Shown one piece after another: positions 8,417 through 15,895 of a DNA stretch of 19,067 bases. Both the position numbers and the translations under genes were made by a program. The stretch's first letter is position 1; each line of letters starts with the position of its first letter. The notes beneath the pieces were generated by a model. The model made no database searches and was not told where the DNA came from. It saw only the letters and a list, made by a program, of their open reading frames with translations. Source of the stretch: Bacteroidaceae bacterium. Its GTDB lineage: Bacteria > Bacteroidota > Bacteroidia > Bacteroidales > Bacteroidaceae. Location of the stretch: contig JAFZKR010000080.1 of NCBI GenBank assembly GCA_017551845.1, positions 1 through 19,067 of the forward strand, given 5' to 3'.

Positions 8417-10162
8417 TTAACGCAATTCGAGCCCGAATACGCTTTCGAGTTCCTTTATGGAAGGATTGGTTTCCTTCATTTTGGCATACTGTTCGTCACG
8501 GGTTAACAGGTGCTCCATGTTGCGTGATTCGTCAACACTGACCGTCATCACTATGGACGGATTGTTGAAGCATTTCCTTATGTGAGCCAGAATGCGTTCC
8601 TGGCTGTTTTTTATTTCATCGGCCACCATTTGATTACCCACAAAGACATCAAACTTGACCTGATCCAGGACTGTAATCCTGCAATTGATCATTCGGTTCT
8701 TGAGCGGAGTGTCCTGACGAGGCAGAGACGCAGCGAATTCCTGCCAGTGGAACATGAGCAGGTCATTAGTCAATGGCTTTGCAGGTTGGAAGGATTGGGC
8801 ATGTACTGACGCGGGACTTGATGTCTTAGGCTGAATAGTATTGTCCTGTCCGTACGAGGCCTTTCGGTAAATGGAAGTAAAGAGCTTGTCGGACTGAACG
8901 GTAGGTATGACTGACTTACGGGCAACAGCTGAAGGCTGTACCGGCTGGGAAGAGGCGGTTGTAACCAGAGTCTGGTCCTTTGTGTTCTTTGAAGACTGCA
9001 GCCTTGCGGCAGTCTTGTTAAAAATGGGTTTTAGTCGTGCGGGCTTGCGCCCACTGCTGTCATCGTCATCATCGACCTGGGCTGTCTGGATGATAGTCAG
9101 TTCTACGAGAAGCCTTTTGTTCTTGCTCACACGATAGTTCAGGTCGCAGTCATTGAGTATCTTCAGTGCGCGGTAGAGGAATTTGGGCGAACACTTGGCG
9201 GCTTGGTTCCTGTAACGTTCCCGCATCTCATCGCTGACTTCAAGCAGAGGGAGTGTGACAGGATCACGGCTTACTAATAAATTACGCATATGAAGCATCA
9301 GGCCGCTTATGAGATGACTTCCGTCAAATCCCTTGGCCAGAATGTCGTTCAGTAACAGCAACGAATCAGAAATACGCTTTTCGAGGAACATGTCCGTCAG
9401 ACGGAAATAGTAATCGTAGTCAATGACGTTCAGGTTCTCAATGGTTTTGGCATAAGTGACCTGACCGTTGGTAAAACTGGTTACCTGATCGAATATGGAG
9501 AGGGCATCACGCATACCTCCATCGGATTTTTCAGCGATTATTTCAAGAGCTTCCGAGTCAGTAGTGATTCCCTCCTTTTCGGCCACAGCTTTGAGGTGTG
9601 CTGTGATATCGGCATTGCTTATTCGTCCGAAATCATATATCTGGCAGCGAGAGAGAATAGTGGGGATTATCTTGTGCTTCTCTGTAGTGGCCAGGATGAA
9701 AATGGCGTATTTGGGCGGTTCCTCGAGAGTCTTGAGGAAGGCGTTGAAAGCCGATGTGCTGAGCATATGGACTTCATCGATGATATAGACTTTGTATTTG
9801 CCGTTCATGGGTGGTATGTGTACCTGTTCAGTGAGTGTACGGATATCATCGACGGAATTGTTGCTCGCGGCATCCAGCTCGAACACATTATAGGAGCGTA
9901 ATTCGCTGTTGAAGCTGCGGCAGGATTCACACTCTCCGCATGCCTCGCCGTCAGGAGTACGGTTGGTGCAGTTGATGGTTTTGGCAAAGATTCTGGCACA
10001 TGTGGTCTTACCAACGCCACGTGGCCCGCAGAACAGATAAGTGTTGGCGAGTTTGCCGGTGTTGATGGCATTCTTTAGGGTGGCGGTCAAGGCCCTTTGT
10101 CCAATCACATTTGAAAAAGTGGTGGGACGGTATTTCCTGGCAGAAACTATGAAGTCAGACAT
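8417..10162 (-). CDS. dnaX: DNA polymerase III subunit gamma/tau (clamp loader)
   Basis: DnaX is the ATPase motor of the clamp loader, which places the sliding clamp on primed DNA. In some bacteria tau also links the polymerases to the helicase. The protein is 581 residues. The AAA+ region holds Walker A GPRGVGKT (46-53), the zinc-binding cysteines Cys65, Cys75, Cys78 and Cys81, Walker B with Asp129-Glu130 (YIIDEVHM), sensor-1 region ATTEKHK and the SRC motif (171-173). Domain III follows to about residue 365. A low-complexity Ser/Thr/Gln/Pro-rich linker then leads to a C-terminal domain from about 470. I saw no convincing slippery heptamer for a gamma-producing frameshift, so a single tau-like product is the simplest reading. 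It is divergent from the divIC-like gene and convergent, with zero gap, with the FNT gene. Confidence 0.97.
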   Translation of the reverse strand: MSDFIVSARKYRPTTFSNVIGQRALTATLKNAINTGKLANTYLFCGPRGVGKTTCARIFAKTINCTNRTPDGEACGECESCRSFNSELRSYNVFELDAASNNSVDDIRTLTEQVHIPPMNGKYKVYIIDEVHMLSTSAFNAFLKTLEEPPKYAIFILATTEKHKIIPTILSRCQIYDFGRISNADITAHLKAVAEKEGITTDSEALEIIAEKSDGGMRDALSIFDQVTSFTNGQVTYAKTIENLNVIDYDYYFRLTDMFLEKRISDSLLLLNDILAKGFDGSHLISGLMLHMRNLLVSRDPVTLPLLEVSDEMRERYRNQAAKCSPKFLYRALKILNDCDLNYRVSKNKRLLVELTIIQTAQVDDDDDSSGRKPARLKPIFNKTAARLQSSKNTKDQTLVTTASSQPVQPSAVARKSVIPTVQSDKLFTSIYRKASYGQDNTIQPKTSSPASVHAQSFQPAKPLTNDLLMFHWQEFAASLPRQDTPLKNRMINCRITVLDQVKFDVFVGNQMVADEIKNSQERILAHIRKCFNNPSIVMTVSVDESRNMEHLLTRDEQYAKMKETNPSIKELESVFGLELR

Positions 10163-10191
10163 ACAGATTCCGGTTGTTATGTTTTGATTTA

Positions 10192-10223
10192 CGAAGATAA
10201 AGCTTTTTTGGCATCATCCCAAC
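10192..10223 (-). promoter_or_regulatory. Predicted dnaX promoter
   Basis: Reading on the minus strand, GTTG (10223-10220) is followed after 20 bases by TATCTTCG (10199-10192), one mismatch from the Bacteroidetes -7 consensus TAnnTTTG. The dnaX ATG follows about 30 bases downstream. The same octamer with a TTG 20 bases upstream precedes the GH5 gene in this window, which supports both predictions. Confidence 0.5.
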
Positions 10224-10280
10224 GGCGATAAAAAAAAAACCGTAATTTAGCGGTCTATAAAAAGATCCTCTGATGTAAAT

Positions 10281-10580
10281 ATGGATAATGGTTTCCTGCC
10301 GGCACTAAAGGCTTTCATAGGCCGTCACAAATACGTTATTGTACTTGTGCTGTTTCTCGTTGTAATACTTGTGGCCGATGACAACAGTTTAGTGCGTCGT
10401 CTTGCCCAGAAACGTGAGATTCAAGCCCTTGAGGAGCAGCTCCGGATAACGGATGCCCAAAAACGGCAGAACGAGATTTTGTTGCAGGACCTCAACAATG
10501 ATAGTCTGATAATTGACCATATAGCCCGCGAAAGATATGGTATGAGACGTGAGGATGAAGACGTATTCATGGAACGTTGA
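10281..10580 (+). CDS. Septum formation initiator, DivIC/FtsB-like
   Basis: A 99-residue bitopic protein of the DivIC/FtsB family. In other bacteria these form a coiled-coil complex with FtsL and FtsQ/DivIB that activates septal peptidoglycan synthesis. The architecture is the evidence: a short cytoplasmic N terminus, one transmembrane helix (about 18-33, rich in Val/Leu/Ile), a charged coiled-coil-forming stretch (about 38-75, Gln/Glu/Leu-rich) and a C-terminal IARERYGMRRED segment that matches the family's ending. It is transcribed divergently from dnaX, and the next gene follows after 11 bases. The intergenic region (10163-10280) carries an A10 tract, and TAATTTAG (10243-10250) is a possible weak -7 box, but without a -33 partner. 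Whether it is functionally DivIC or FtsB cannot be decided from the sequence. Confidence 0.87.
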   Translation: MDNGFLPALKAFIGRHKYVIVLVLFLVVILVADDNSLVRRLAQKREIQALEEQLRITDAQKRQNEILLQDLNNDSLIIDHIARERYGMRREDEDVFMER

Positions 10581-10591
10581 TATAGTAAAAT

Positions 10592-11029
10592 ATGGATAGC
10601 AGCCGGGACAGGGGAATAAGGGCGTTTACTGTTACTGGAGGAATTCTTCTTCTGGTGGGAGCGGCTGTCCATATAACAGGGTGGGAATATGCCCCGTTGT
10701 TATTTGCCGTTGGGACGTTTTTATTCTCTATAGGTCAATTCGCTGACCGATATGAGGGAGTTGACCTGATCTTAAAACGGCTACGCAGCCAGCAGCTTAT
10801 TGGAACTTTCTTCATCATACTTACAGCTCTTCTTATGTTCTCCGGAGGTTTCCGTGAAAGCGTTCTGATGAACAATGGTATGAATCCAAAGATACGTAAT
10901 CTGATACTTGAGCTTACCAACAAGAACAACTGGATAGTAACTCTCACAATTGCTGCTCTTTTCGAGCTTTATCCGGCTTTTAGGATGGATAGCCGGATAA
11001 AGGAACTTGATAAAACGAAGGAAGACTGA
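10592..11029 (+). CDS. Membrane protein of unknown function, co-transcribed with the DivIC-like gene
   Basis: I do not recognise a named family. The 145-residue protein has four likely transmembrane helices (about 11-30, 33-50, 67-87 and 113-130) with short loops. The connection between helices 2 and 3 is basic (LKRLRSQQ) and probably cytoplasmic. The loop between helices 3 and 4 (about 88-112, with Asn-rich NNGMNPK and LTNKNN) has mixed charge. The tail YPAFRMDSRIKELDKTKED is charged. There is no signal peptide, lipobox or catalytic motif. It starts 11 bases after the DivIC-like gene, so the two are probably one transcript. That suggests, but does not show, a role at the cell envelope or division site. 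Confidence 0.8.
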   Translation: MDSSRDRGIRAFTVTGGILLLVGAAVHITGWEYAPLLFAVGTFLFSIGQFADRYEGVDLILKRLRSQQLIGTFFIILTALLMFSGGFRESVLMNNGMNPKIRNLILELTNKNNWIVTLTIAALFELYPAFRMDSRIKELDKTKED

Positions 11030-11105
11030 GATAATTACCCCGATAAGGTTTTTATTCGTTTAGGTGTTTTTCCTCAGTAAAGTTTTTTTAACAAGGTCCT
11101 GTAAA

Positions 11106-11136
11106 TTAAGGCTATCTTATTCTAAAACAGCCTTAA
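11106..11136. repeat. Inverted repeat (8-bp arms), possible terminator or operator
   Basis: TTAAGGCT (11106-11113) and its exact complement AGCCTTAA (11129-11136) are separated by 15 bases in the 175-base gap between the DivIC-like operon and the lipoprotein gene. The stem could end the upstream transcript, but it is followed by ATAATGATAAAT rather than a T run. Because it ends about 38 bases before a TAnnTTTG box, it could instead be an operator. The rest of the gap is AT-rich, with T tracts at about 11049-11053 and 11083-11089. Confidence 0.4.
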
Positions 11137-11173
11137 ATAATGATAAATACGAATCAATTGCATGTACATATAG

Positions 11174-11181
11174 TAATTTTG
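11174..11181 (+). promoter_or_regulatory. Possible -7 box for the DUF4369-like lipoprotein gene
   Basis: TAATTTTG matches the Bacteroidetes -7 consensus TAnnTTTG and lies 23 bases before the start codon. No TTG lies at the expected 19-20 base distance upstream (one at 11158-11160 is only 13 away), so this promoter is weakly supported. Confidence 0.35.
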
Positions 11182-11204
11182 CGCCGTGAAAATCAAATGA
11201 TCAG

Positions 11205-11897
11205 ATGAATGCTTCGTCCTTGATATTCAATCTCGCATGTACAGGTGTTGTGCTTGTTTCGGTTTCCTGTGGGGGAAACTATTTGATTGACGGTACCGTT
11301 GGCGCATACGGTTATGAGGGTCAGAAGCTTACAGTAGTTGAATTTACGCCCAACAGTTCCACTGTGTTTGATTCATGTTATGTGAGTCACGGCAAGTTCA
11401 ACATGAAGGGCAGCACGGACATGACACGTCTTGTGTTCCTTTGCAGGAACGGTCAGCCTGTTATGCCCATGTATCTTGAAGGGGGAAAGACTGTAATTTC
11501 TATTCAACCTAGTGAAATAGAGAGAGGAGGAACCCGTCAGAACGATCTGCTTAACAGTTTTCTGACAAGTAAGAAGCGACTGGACAACAAATACGATGAG
11601 ATATGGCAGAGACGTGTTGAACTGATGCGTTCAGGAAGGATAGACAATGAATACATGTTACAGCTTCAGGACAGTCTGCATATTATAGTCTCGGAGTGTG
11701 AGGAACTGATTTATAATTTCATTACGTCCAATTACAAGGAAGAAGTTTCTACTGGTGTATTTGCAATGCTTACTGCAAATCCTTCCAGACAGATATCACC
11801 ATTAATGAAACGTGTGTTGGACAATGCTCCGGACATATTCATCAAAAGTCCCATTGTTCAGGACTATATTTCCCGGACAGGTTACGAGAAACCCTGA
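11205..11897 (+). CDS. Small lipoprotein with a DUF4369-like domain
   Basis: A 230-residue exported protein. The N terminus has a hydrophobic stretch ending in VLVSVSCGG, where Cys22 would be the lipidated residue. The lipobox has Ser rather than Leu at -3, which is non-canonical but plausible in Bacteroidetes. Residues about 27-120 have the pattern of DUF4369 as I know it (IDGTVGAYGYEGQKL, then FDSCYVSHGKFNMKG, then PMYLEGGKTVISI). That beta-rich domain often sits in front of a thioredoxin-like AhpC/TSA domain in Bacteroidetes lipoproteins. Here the rest (about 120-230) is charged and probably helical, with no CxxC motif, so the redox domain is absent. Function is unknown. The 3' end overlaps the convergent plsC by 16 bases. 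The domain assignment is by pattern only. Confidence 0.7.
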   Translation: MNASSLIFNLACTGVVLVSVSCGGNYLIDGTVGAYGYEGQKLTVVEFTPNSSTVFDSCYVSHGKFNMKGSTDMTRLVFLCRNGQPVMPMYLEGGKTVISIQPSEIERGGTRQNDLLNSFLTSKKRLDNKYDEIWQRRVELMRSGRIDNEYMLQLQDSLHIIVSECEELIYNFITSNYKEEVSTGVFAMLTANPSRQISPLMKRVLDNAPDIFIKSPIVQDYISRTGYEKP

Positions 11898-12643
11898 TCA
11901 GCTTTTTTTTCAAGAGTTTCGCTTATTGCTGTGAATACCTGGTTGGAGGTTTCAGTCATAATTCTTGCCATCTCCTGCTCGGTTGTTTCCGGATTGCTTT
12001 TAGGCATGACCGGTTCAAGGAATGTAATATGAACCGGATGCCAAGTCACATGCCAGGCATGTCTTGACATCACGGTATAATTTCCATCAATGACAACTGG
12101 AATAATGGGTAGGCCCAGTTCCTCAGAGATAAGGAATGCACCACGTTTGAAACGGGCAATTCTACCGTCATGAGTGCGGGTGCCTTCAGGGAAAATCACG
12201 ACCGACATACCGTTCCTGAGTTTTGATTCGGCTTTCTTTATGCTCTCCATTGAACTTACCCTGGAACTGCGGTCAATGAATATGTGTCCAGCCATACGGC
12301 AGGCCCATCCCACGAATGGAATCTTTCCAAGCTCCTTCTTCATGATCCACTTGAACTTGACTCCGGAAAAACCATACATGAGGAATGCGTCCCAATAACT
12401 CTGATGGTTGGGGGCAATCACGTATGACTCTCCTTTCTTTATGTTTTCACGTCCGTGAACATGTACAGGAATCAGGAACACGATATAGAACAGCCGTCCC
12501 CAGATCATGCCCGGCCAATATCCCCAAAAACGGTCATTGAATATAGAACCGGCCATAGTGACCAAGGCTGTGATGATGGTCAGGACAATCATCACGGGTA
12601 ATGCTATTACAATCTGATAGATAAGGTAAAATGCTTTTATCAT
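11882..12643 (-). CDS. plsC: 1-acyl-sn-glycerol-3-phosphate acyltransferase
   Basis: PlsC-family enzymes add the second acyl chain to lysophosphatidate, giving phosphatidate for membrane phospholipids. The protein has 253 residues and an N-terminal hydrophobic segment (about 8-32), with a second near 50-60. The acyltransferase motifs are clear: NHQSYWD (79-85, with catalytic His80 and Asp85), FIDRSSR (about 122-128) and FPEGTRT (151-157), followed by GLPIIPVVIDG. The ATG overlaps the pyrC stop in ATGA, so it is the last, translationally coupled gene of the minus-strand operon. Acyl-donor preference cannot be inferred. Lyso-ornithine-lipid acyltransferases share these motifs, so a different acceptor is possible. 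Confidence 0.9.
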   Translation of the reverse strand: MIKAFYLIYQIVIALPVMIVLTIITALVTMAGSIFNDRFWGYWPGMIWGRLFYIVFLIPVHVHGRENIKKGESYVIAPNHQSYWDAFLMYGFSGVKFKWIMKKELGKIPFVGWACRMAGHIFIDRSSRVSSMESIKKAESKLRNGMSVVIFPEGTRTHDGRIARFKRGAFLISEELGLPIIPVVIDGNYTVMSRHAWHVTWHPVHITFLEPVMPKSNPETTEQEMARIMTETSNQVFTAISETLEKKADQGFS

Positions 12644-13983
12644 CGCTGAAATCTTATTTGTTGTCCTTTGACTTCTGTGTCAAATCTCCCGTCATCATAG
12701 ACCGTATGTCCGTTGATCCATGTGGTGTCAACCTTCCAGTGGAACCGCTCGCCTTCAAACGGACTCCAGCCACATTTGGTGGGGTTGTTGTCCGTTCCGG
12801 CCGTCCAGCCCTCCTTGTCATAGGATATAAGAGTAAGATCTGCCTTGAATCCTTTGCGGATAAATCCACGTTTACTGACTTTGAACAGAAGTGCCGGATT
12901 ATGACACATAAGGCGTGTAACATCGGTCAGGTTAATCATTCCCTGATTTGTGAGCTCGAGCATCAGGGGAAGCGAGTAGGGCAGTACCGGCATTCCCGAA
13001 GCGGCCATTCGACATCCGCCCTGTTTTTCAGAAAACAGATGAGGGGCATGGTCAGTGCCGATAACATCTATTCTTCCGTCGGTCAGTGCTTGACGGAGTG
13101 CATCACGGTCCGCGGCTGTCTTTATGGCGGGGTTACATTTGATAAGCGTTCCTTTGGTGATGTAATCGGCATCAGTAAACCAAAGGTGTGCCGGACAAGC
13201 TTCGGCTGTGAAACGTTTGTTCTGTAACGGACCTTTTTCAAAAAGCAAGAGTTCCCTGGCAGTAGTGATGTGGAGTATGTGAAGGTGTACGTCGGTCTCC
13301 GAAGCCACATCAAGGGCCTTTGCAGTTGATGCATAGCATGCTTCCTCACTCCGTATCAGCGGATGGTACTGCACCGGCGGCTCACCTCCACAATGACGGG
13401 TGTAATAATCCATGTTAGTGTTGATGATGGAATTATCCTCACAGTGGACGGCTATAGGGACATGGGAAGCACTGAATAGTGTCTTGAGTGTCTTACGGTC
13501 ATCAAGCAGCATTCCGCCTGTGGAGGATCCCATGAAGAGTTTGACACCGCAGTTATGTTCAGCATCAAGTCTCTCTATTTCTTTAATGTTGTCGCGTGTG
13601 GCACCTAAATAGAAAGAGTAGTTTACCAGACAACACTCAGATGCCCGCAAGTATTTGTCCTCCAAAGCCTGCAAGGAGACGGTTTGGGGTATGCAGTTTG
13701 GCATATCGAAAACGGATGTAACACCTCCTGCGGCGGCTGCACGACTCTCTGAGGCCATATCGGCCTTGTGGGTAAGACCGGGTTCGCGGAAATGGACATG
13801 GTCATCAATCGCGCCAGGCAACAGCCAGCGTCCCTTGGCGTCAATTACTTGATCAGGAAAAGGAATGCATGATTCACCGGGATTGATAATATCCGCAATT
13901 ATATCATTGTCTATGAGAACCGATGCCTGACGCACTTGGTCTTCGTTGACCACTGTGACATCCTTGATGAGTGTCCTGCTCAT
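12640..13983 (-). CDS. pyrC: Dihydroorotase
   Basis: Dihydroorotase cyclises carbamoyl aspartate to dihydroorotate, the third step of pyrimidine synthesis. The 447-residue protein is an amidohydrolase-superfamily TIM barrel. Metal-site motifs are DDHVHFREPG (His62 and His64), Lys148 in GVKLFMGSSTG (candidate carbamylated lysine bridging two metals), His180 (VHCED), His238 (LHILH) and catalytic Asp311 in GTDHAPH. These fit a dihydroorotase of the long class (about 420-450 residues) better than the 350-residue E. coli type. Hydantoinase and allantoinase share the fold, but DHVHFREPG and NPAIKT favour dihydroorotase. It starts 6 bases after the GT2 gene and overlaps plsC by 4 bases. The pathway's first enzyme, CarAB, is encoded about 8 kb away on the other strand. 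Confidence 0.93.
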   Translation of the reverse strand: MSRTLIKDVTVVNEDQVRQASVLIDNDIIADIINPGESCIPFPDQVIDAKGRWLLPGAIDDHVHFREPGLTHKADMASESRAAAAGGVTSVFDMPNCIPQTVSLQALEDKYLRASECCLVNYSFYLGATRDNIKEIERLDAEHNCGVKLFMGSSTGGMLLDDRKTLKTLFSASHVPIAVHCEDNSIINTNMDYYTRHCGGEPPVQYHPLIRSEEACYASTAKALDVASETDVHLHILHITTARELLLFEKGPLQNKRFTAEACPAHLWFTDADYITKGTLIKCNPAIKTAADRDALRQALTDGRIDVIGTDHAPHLFSEKQGGCRMAASGMPVLPYSLPLMLELTNQGMINLTDVTRLMCHNPALLFKVSKRGFIRKGFKADLTLISYDKEGWTAGTDNNPTKCGWSPFEGERFHWKVDTTWINGHTVYDDGRFDTEVKGQQIRFQR

Positions 13984-13989
13984 GAGGGC

Positions 13990-14745
13990 TCAGGATTGTT
14001 TCTGTGGATATTTGCGGAACCAGCTTGATATTTTGAGGCGGATTACTCCGAAGAATGCCTCACTGAATATTCCTCCGCTCATCTTGGAAGTGCCTAATTC
14101 GCGGTTCACGAAAACCACTGGTACCTCCTTGATTTTGAAACCGCATTTGTAGGCGGTGAATTTCATCTCTATCTGGAATGCATAGCCTTTGAAATGGATC
14201 CGGTCCAATTCTATCGTTTCCAGAACCTGACGGCGGTAACATTTGAAACCGGCAGTGGTATCGTGGATGGGCAGACCTGTCACCAACTGTACGTATTTCG
14301 ATGCGTAGTATGACATGAGTACGCGTCCCATGGGCCAGTTCACAACATTCACGCCGCTAACGTAGCGCGAGCCTATCGCTACGTCATAGCCTTCGTCGCG
14401 GCAAGCACTGAGTAGGCGCGGCAGGTCAGAGGGAGCATGGGAGAAATCAGCATCCATCTCGAAGATGTAATCGAATCCGTGTTGTATGCACCACTTGAAA
14501 CCTGTAATGTATGCTGTTCCCAAACCAAGTTTTCCAGACCTTTCAACAATGAATAGACGTCCAGTGAACTCGCTCTCCATCAAGTTTTTCACAATATTCG
14601 CGGTACCATCTGGAGAACCGTCATCTATTATCAGTATATTGAATCTGTCCTCCAGGCCAAGAACGGCACGGATTATTTTTTCTATATTTTCCTTCTCGTT
14701 ATAAGTAGGGATGATTACTATACTGTTACTGTCACTCTTTTTCAT
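13990..14745 (-). CDS. Polyprenol-phosphate mannosyltransferase-like GT2 glycosyltransferase
   Basis: A 251-residue family 2 glycosyltransferase that resembles dolichol/polyprenol-phosphate mannose synthase, which transfers a sugar from a nucleotide donor to a lipid phosphate on the cytoplasmic face. Visible motifs are PTYNEKENI (13-21), DDGSPDGT (41-48), the metal-binding DAD (98-100) in EMDADFSH, GSRYVSG (125-131), TTAGFKCYRR and FVNRELGTSKMS (about 212-223). It has no C-terminal membrane helices, so like human DPM1 it would be a soluble or peripheral catalytic subunit. In Bacteroidetes such an enzyme could feed protein O-glycosylation or envelope glycans, but the sugar (mannose or glucose) and lipid are not readable. 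It lies 27 bases after the GH5 gene and 6 before pyrC. Confidence 0.88.
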   Translation of the reverse strand: MKKSDSNSIVIIPTYNEKENIEKIIRAVLGLEDRFNILIIDDGSPDGTANIVKNLMESEFTGRLFIVERSGKLGLGTAYITGFKWCIQHGFDYIFEMDADFSHAPSDLPRLLSACRDEGYDVAIGSRYVSGVNVVNWPMGRVLMSYYASKYVQLVTGLPIHDTTAGFKCYRRQVLETIELDRIHFKGYAFQIEMKFTAYKCGFKIKEVPVVFVNRELGTSKMSGGIFSEAFFGVIRLKISSWFRKYPQKQS

Positions 14746-14772
14746 CGGGTCGGTGTTAAAGGATTGTCACTT

Positions 14773-15891
14773 TTATTCCAATGCTTTTCCGGAAGTCAGT
14801 ATTTCAAACATCTGCTTATCTTTGAAATCCTGTGTGCGTTGATCCCAGAACCCGAAATCAGCATCGTAGCACCAAACGGTCCACGCAATGTCACATTCGT
14901 CAAAAATAGAAATCATGTCCTTCATCCAGGCGTATGCCATATCTCTGGGAGTACGCTGATATGCACCCCATTCACCACAGAAAAGCTGGAGACCTAGTTC
15001 GCTTGCCATCTTGATAGCATCGGCCATATCGTTTTTCATTCTCTCACGGTTCCAGTCAGAAAGGAAGTCGTTATCCCTAAGCATTTTCTGAACCTGTTCC
15101 GGGGCCCTCTCATACTCCTCGGGCGTTACCAGCGGGCCAGGGTAGTTCAGTTGTCCGTTGTAACGGCCTACATCAGTCCATGAGGCGTGATAATGGGTTA
15201 TGAGCATAGGATTGTAGTAATGGAAACTCAGAATGATGTTCTTGTCTCCGGCTGGCACGCGTAGGTCCTTGAATGTTCCCACTCCCTGCCACATGTTTGA
15301 GCCTATTACCAGTTTACGTTTTGGTTCCAGCTTACGCAGGGCAGCATGCACCTTATCAACCACCTGATTCCACTGCTCGGGATCATCGGCTACGGGCTCG
15401 TTCATGAACTCGTACGCTACCATGCTTACCGGGAACCTCTTGAGTTGGGCCGATAACTGTTTCCACATGTCAATCAGTTTCTGGAGTTCGGCGGGATCCT
15501 CGTAAAGGGCGTTTTTCTCACCCTCGCGAAGCACGAAATTGTGTGACCTTAAAGTGTGGAGGTCAACGATGGCTCTCAGGTCGTATTTGTCGCACCACTC
15601 AAGGGCGTTTGTGAGCAATTGCCAGGCTTCATCAAGACGGTTGCCGGACTCGTCCCAGAACTGTACCTCATCAATAGGCAGGCGCACGTGGTCGAATCCC
15701 ATCTCTTTGATGCGGGCAAAATCCTGCTCTTTGATATGGTTGGCACGAGCTTCCCCGCGTGCTTGAGACTGTGAAAGCCAATGGCTTACGTTTACACCAC
15801 GTTTAATCTCGAATCCATTGCCGGAATTGTTTCCGGACTGGCATGAAGCCATAAGTAGGACTCCCAGTGAAAGGAATGCAATAATTTTCAT
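14773..15891 (-). CDS. Lipoprotein glycoside hydrolase family 5 (cellulase-like)
   Basis: A 372-residue exported glycosidase. I chose ATG 15891 over ATG 15906 because MKIIAFLSLGVLLMASC is a compact lipoprotein signal (lipobox MASC, Cys17) and the upstream ATG lies at the edge of the predicted -7 box. A Ser/Asn/Gly linker leads to a GH5 barrel: RGVNVSHWL (31-39), Arg70 in HVRLP, YEFMNEP with acid/base Glu165, FHYY (His224, Tyr226), GEWGAY with nucleophile Glu307, and Trp340. All expected GH5 catalytic residues are present. Substrate is unknown; the family includes endoglucanases, mannanases and exo-glucosidases, and some members act on endogenous glycans. No SusC/SusD-type partner lies nearby. 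It heads an operon with GT2, pyrC and plsC, unusual company for a polysaccharide-degrading enzyme. Confidence 0.88.
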   Translation of the reverse strand: MKIIAFLSLGVLLMASCQSGNNSGNGFEIKRGVNVSHWLSQSQARGEARANHIKEQDFARIKEMGFDHVRLPIDEVQFWDESGNRLDEAWQLLTNALEWCDKYDLRAIVDLHTLRSHNFVLREGEKNALYEDPAELQKLIDMWKQLSAQLKRFPVSMVAYEFMNEPVADDPEQWNQVVDKVHAALRKLEPKRKLVIGSNMWQGVGTFKDLRVPAGDKNIILSFHYYNPMLITHYHASWTDVGRYNGQLNYPGPLVTPEEYERAPEQVQKMLRDNDFLSDWNRERMKNDMADAIKMASELGLQLFCGEWGAYQRTPRDMAYAWMKDMISIFDECDIAWTVWCYDADFGFWDQRTQDFKDKQMFEILTSGKALE

Positions 15892-15895
15892 ATTG

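Noticed and set aside
8417..8440. ATTCG/CGAAT hairpin at the end of dnaX as a terminator
   Set aside because: The stem is only 5 bp with a 4-base loop and no T run on either strand, and it lies inside codons of DnaX.
8900..9100. Programmed frameshift in dnaX as in E. coli (tau/gamma)
   Set aside because: A-rich and T-rich codons occur near the linker (for example CTA AAA CCC ATT TTT AAC), but none forms an in-frame X XXY YYZ heptamer with a stem behind it.
12631..13227. 198-codon open frame on the plus strand opposite pyrC
   Set aside because: Antisense to a clear dihydroorotase frame with intact metal-site motifs; the predicted protein is Cys- and Arg-rich without domain features.
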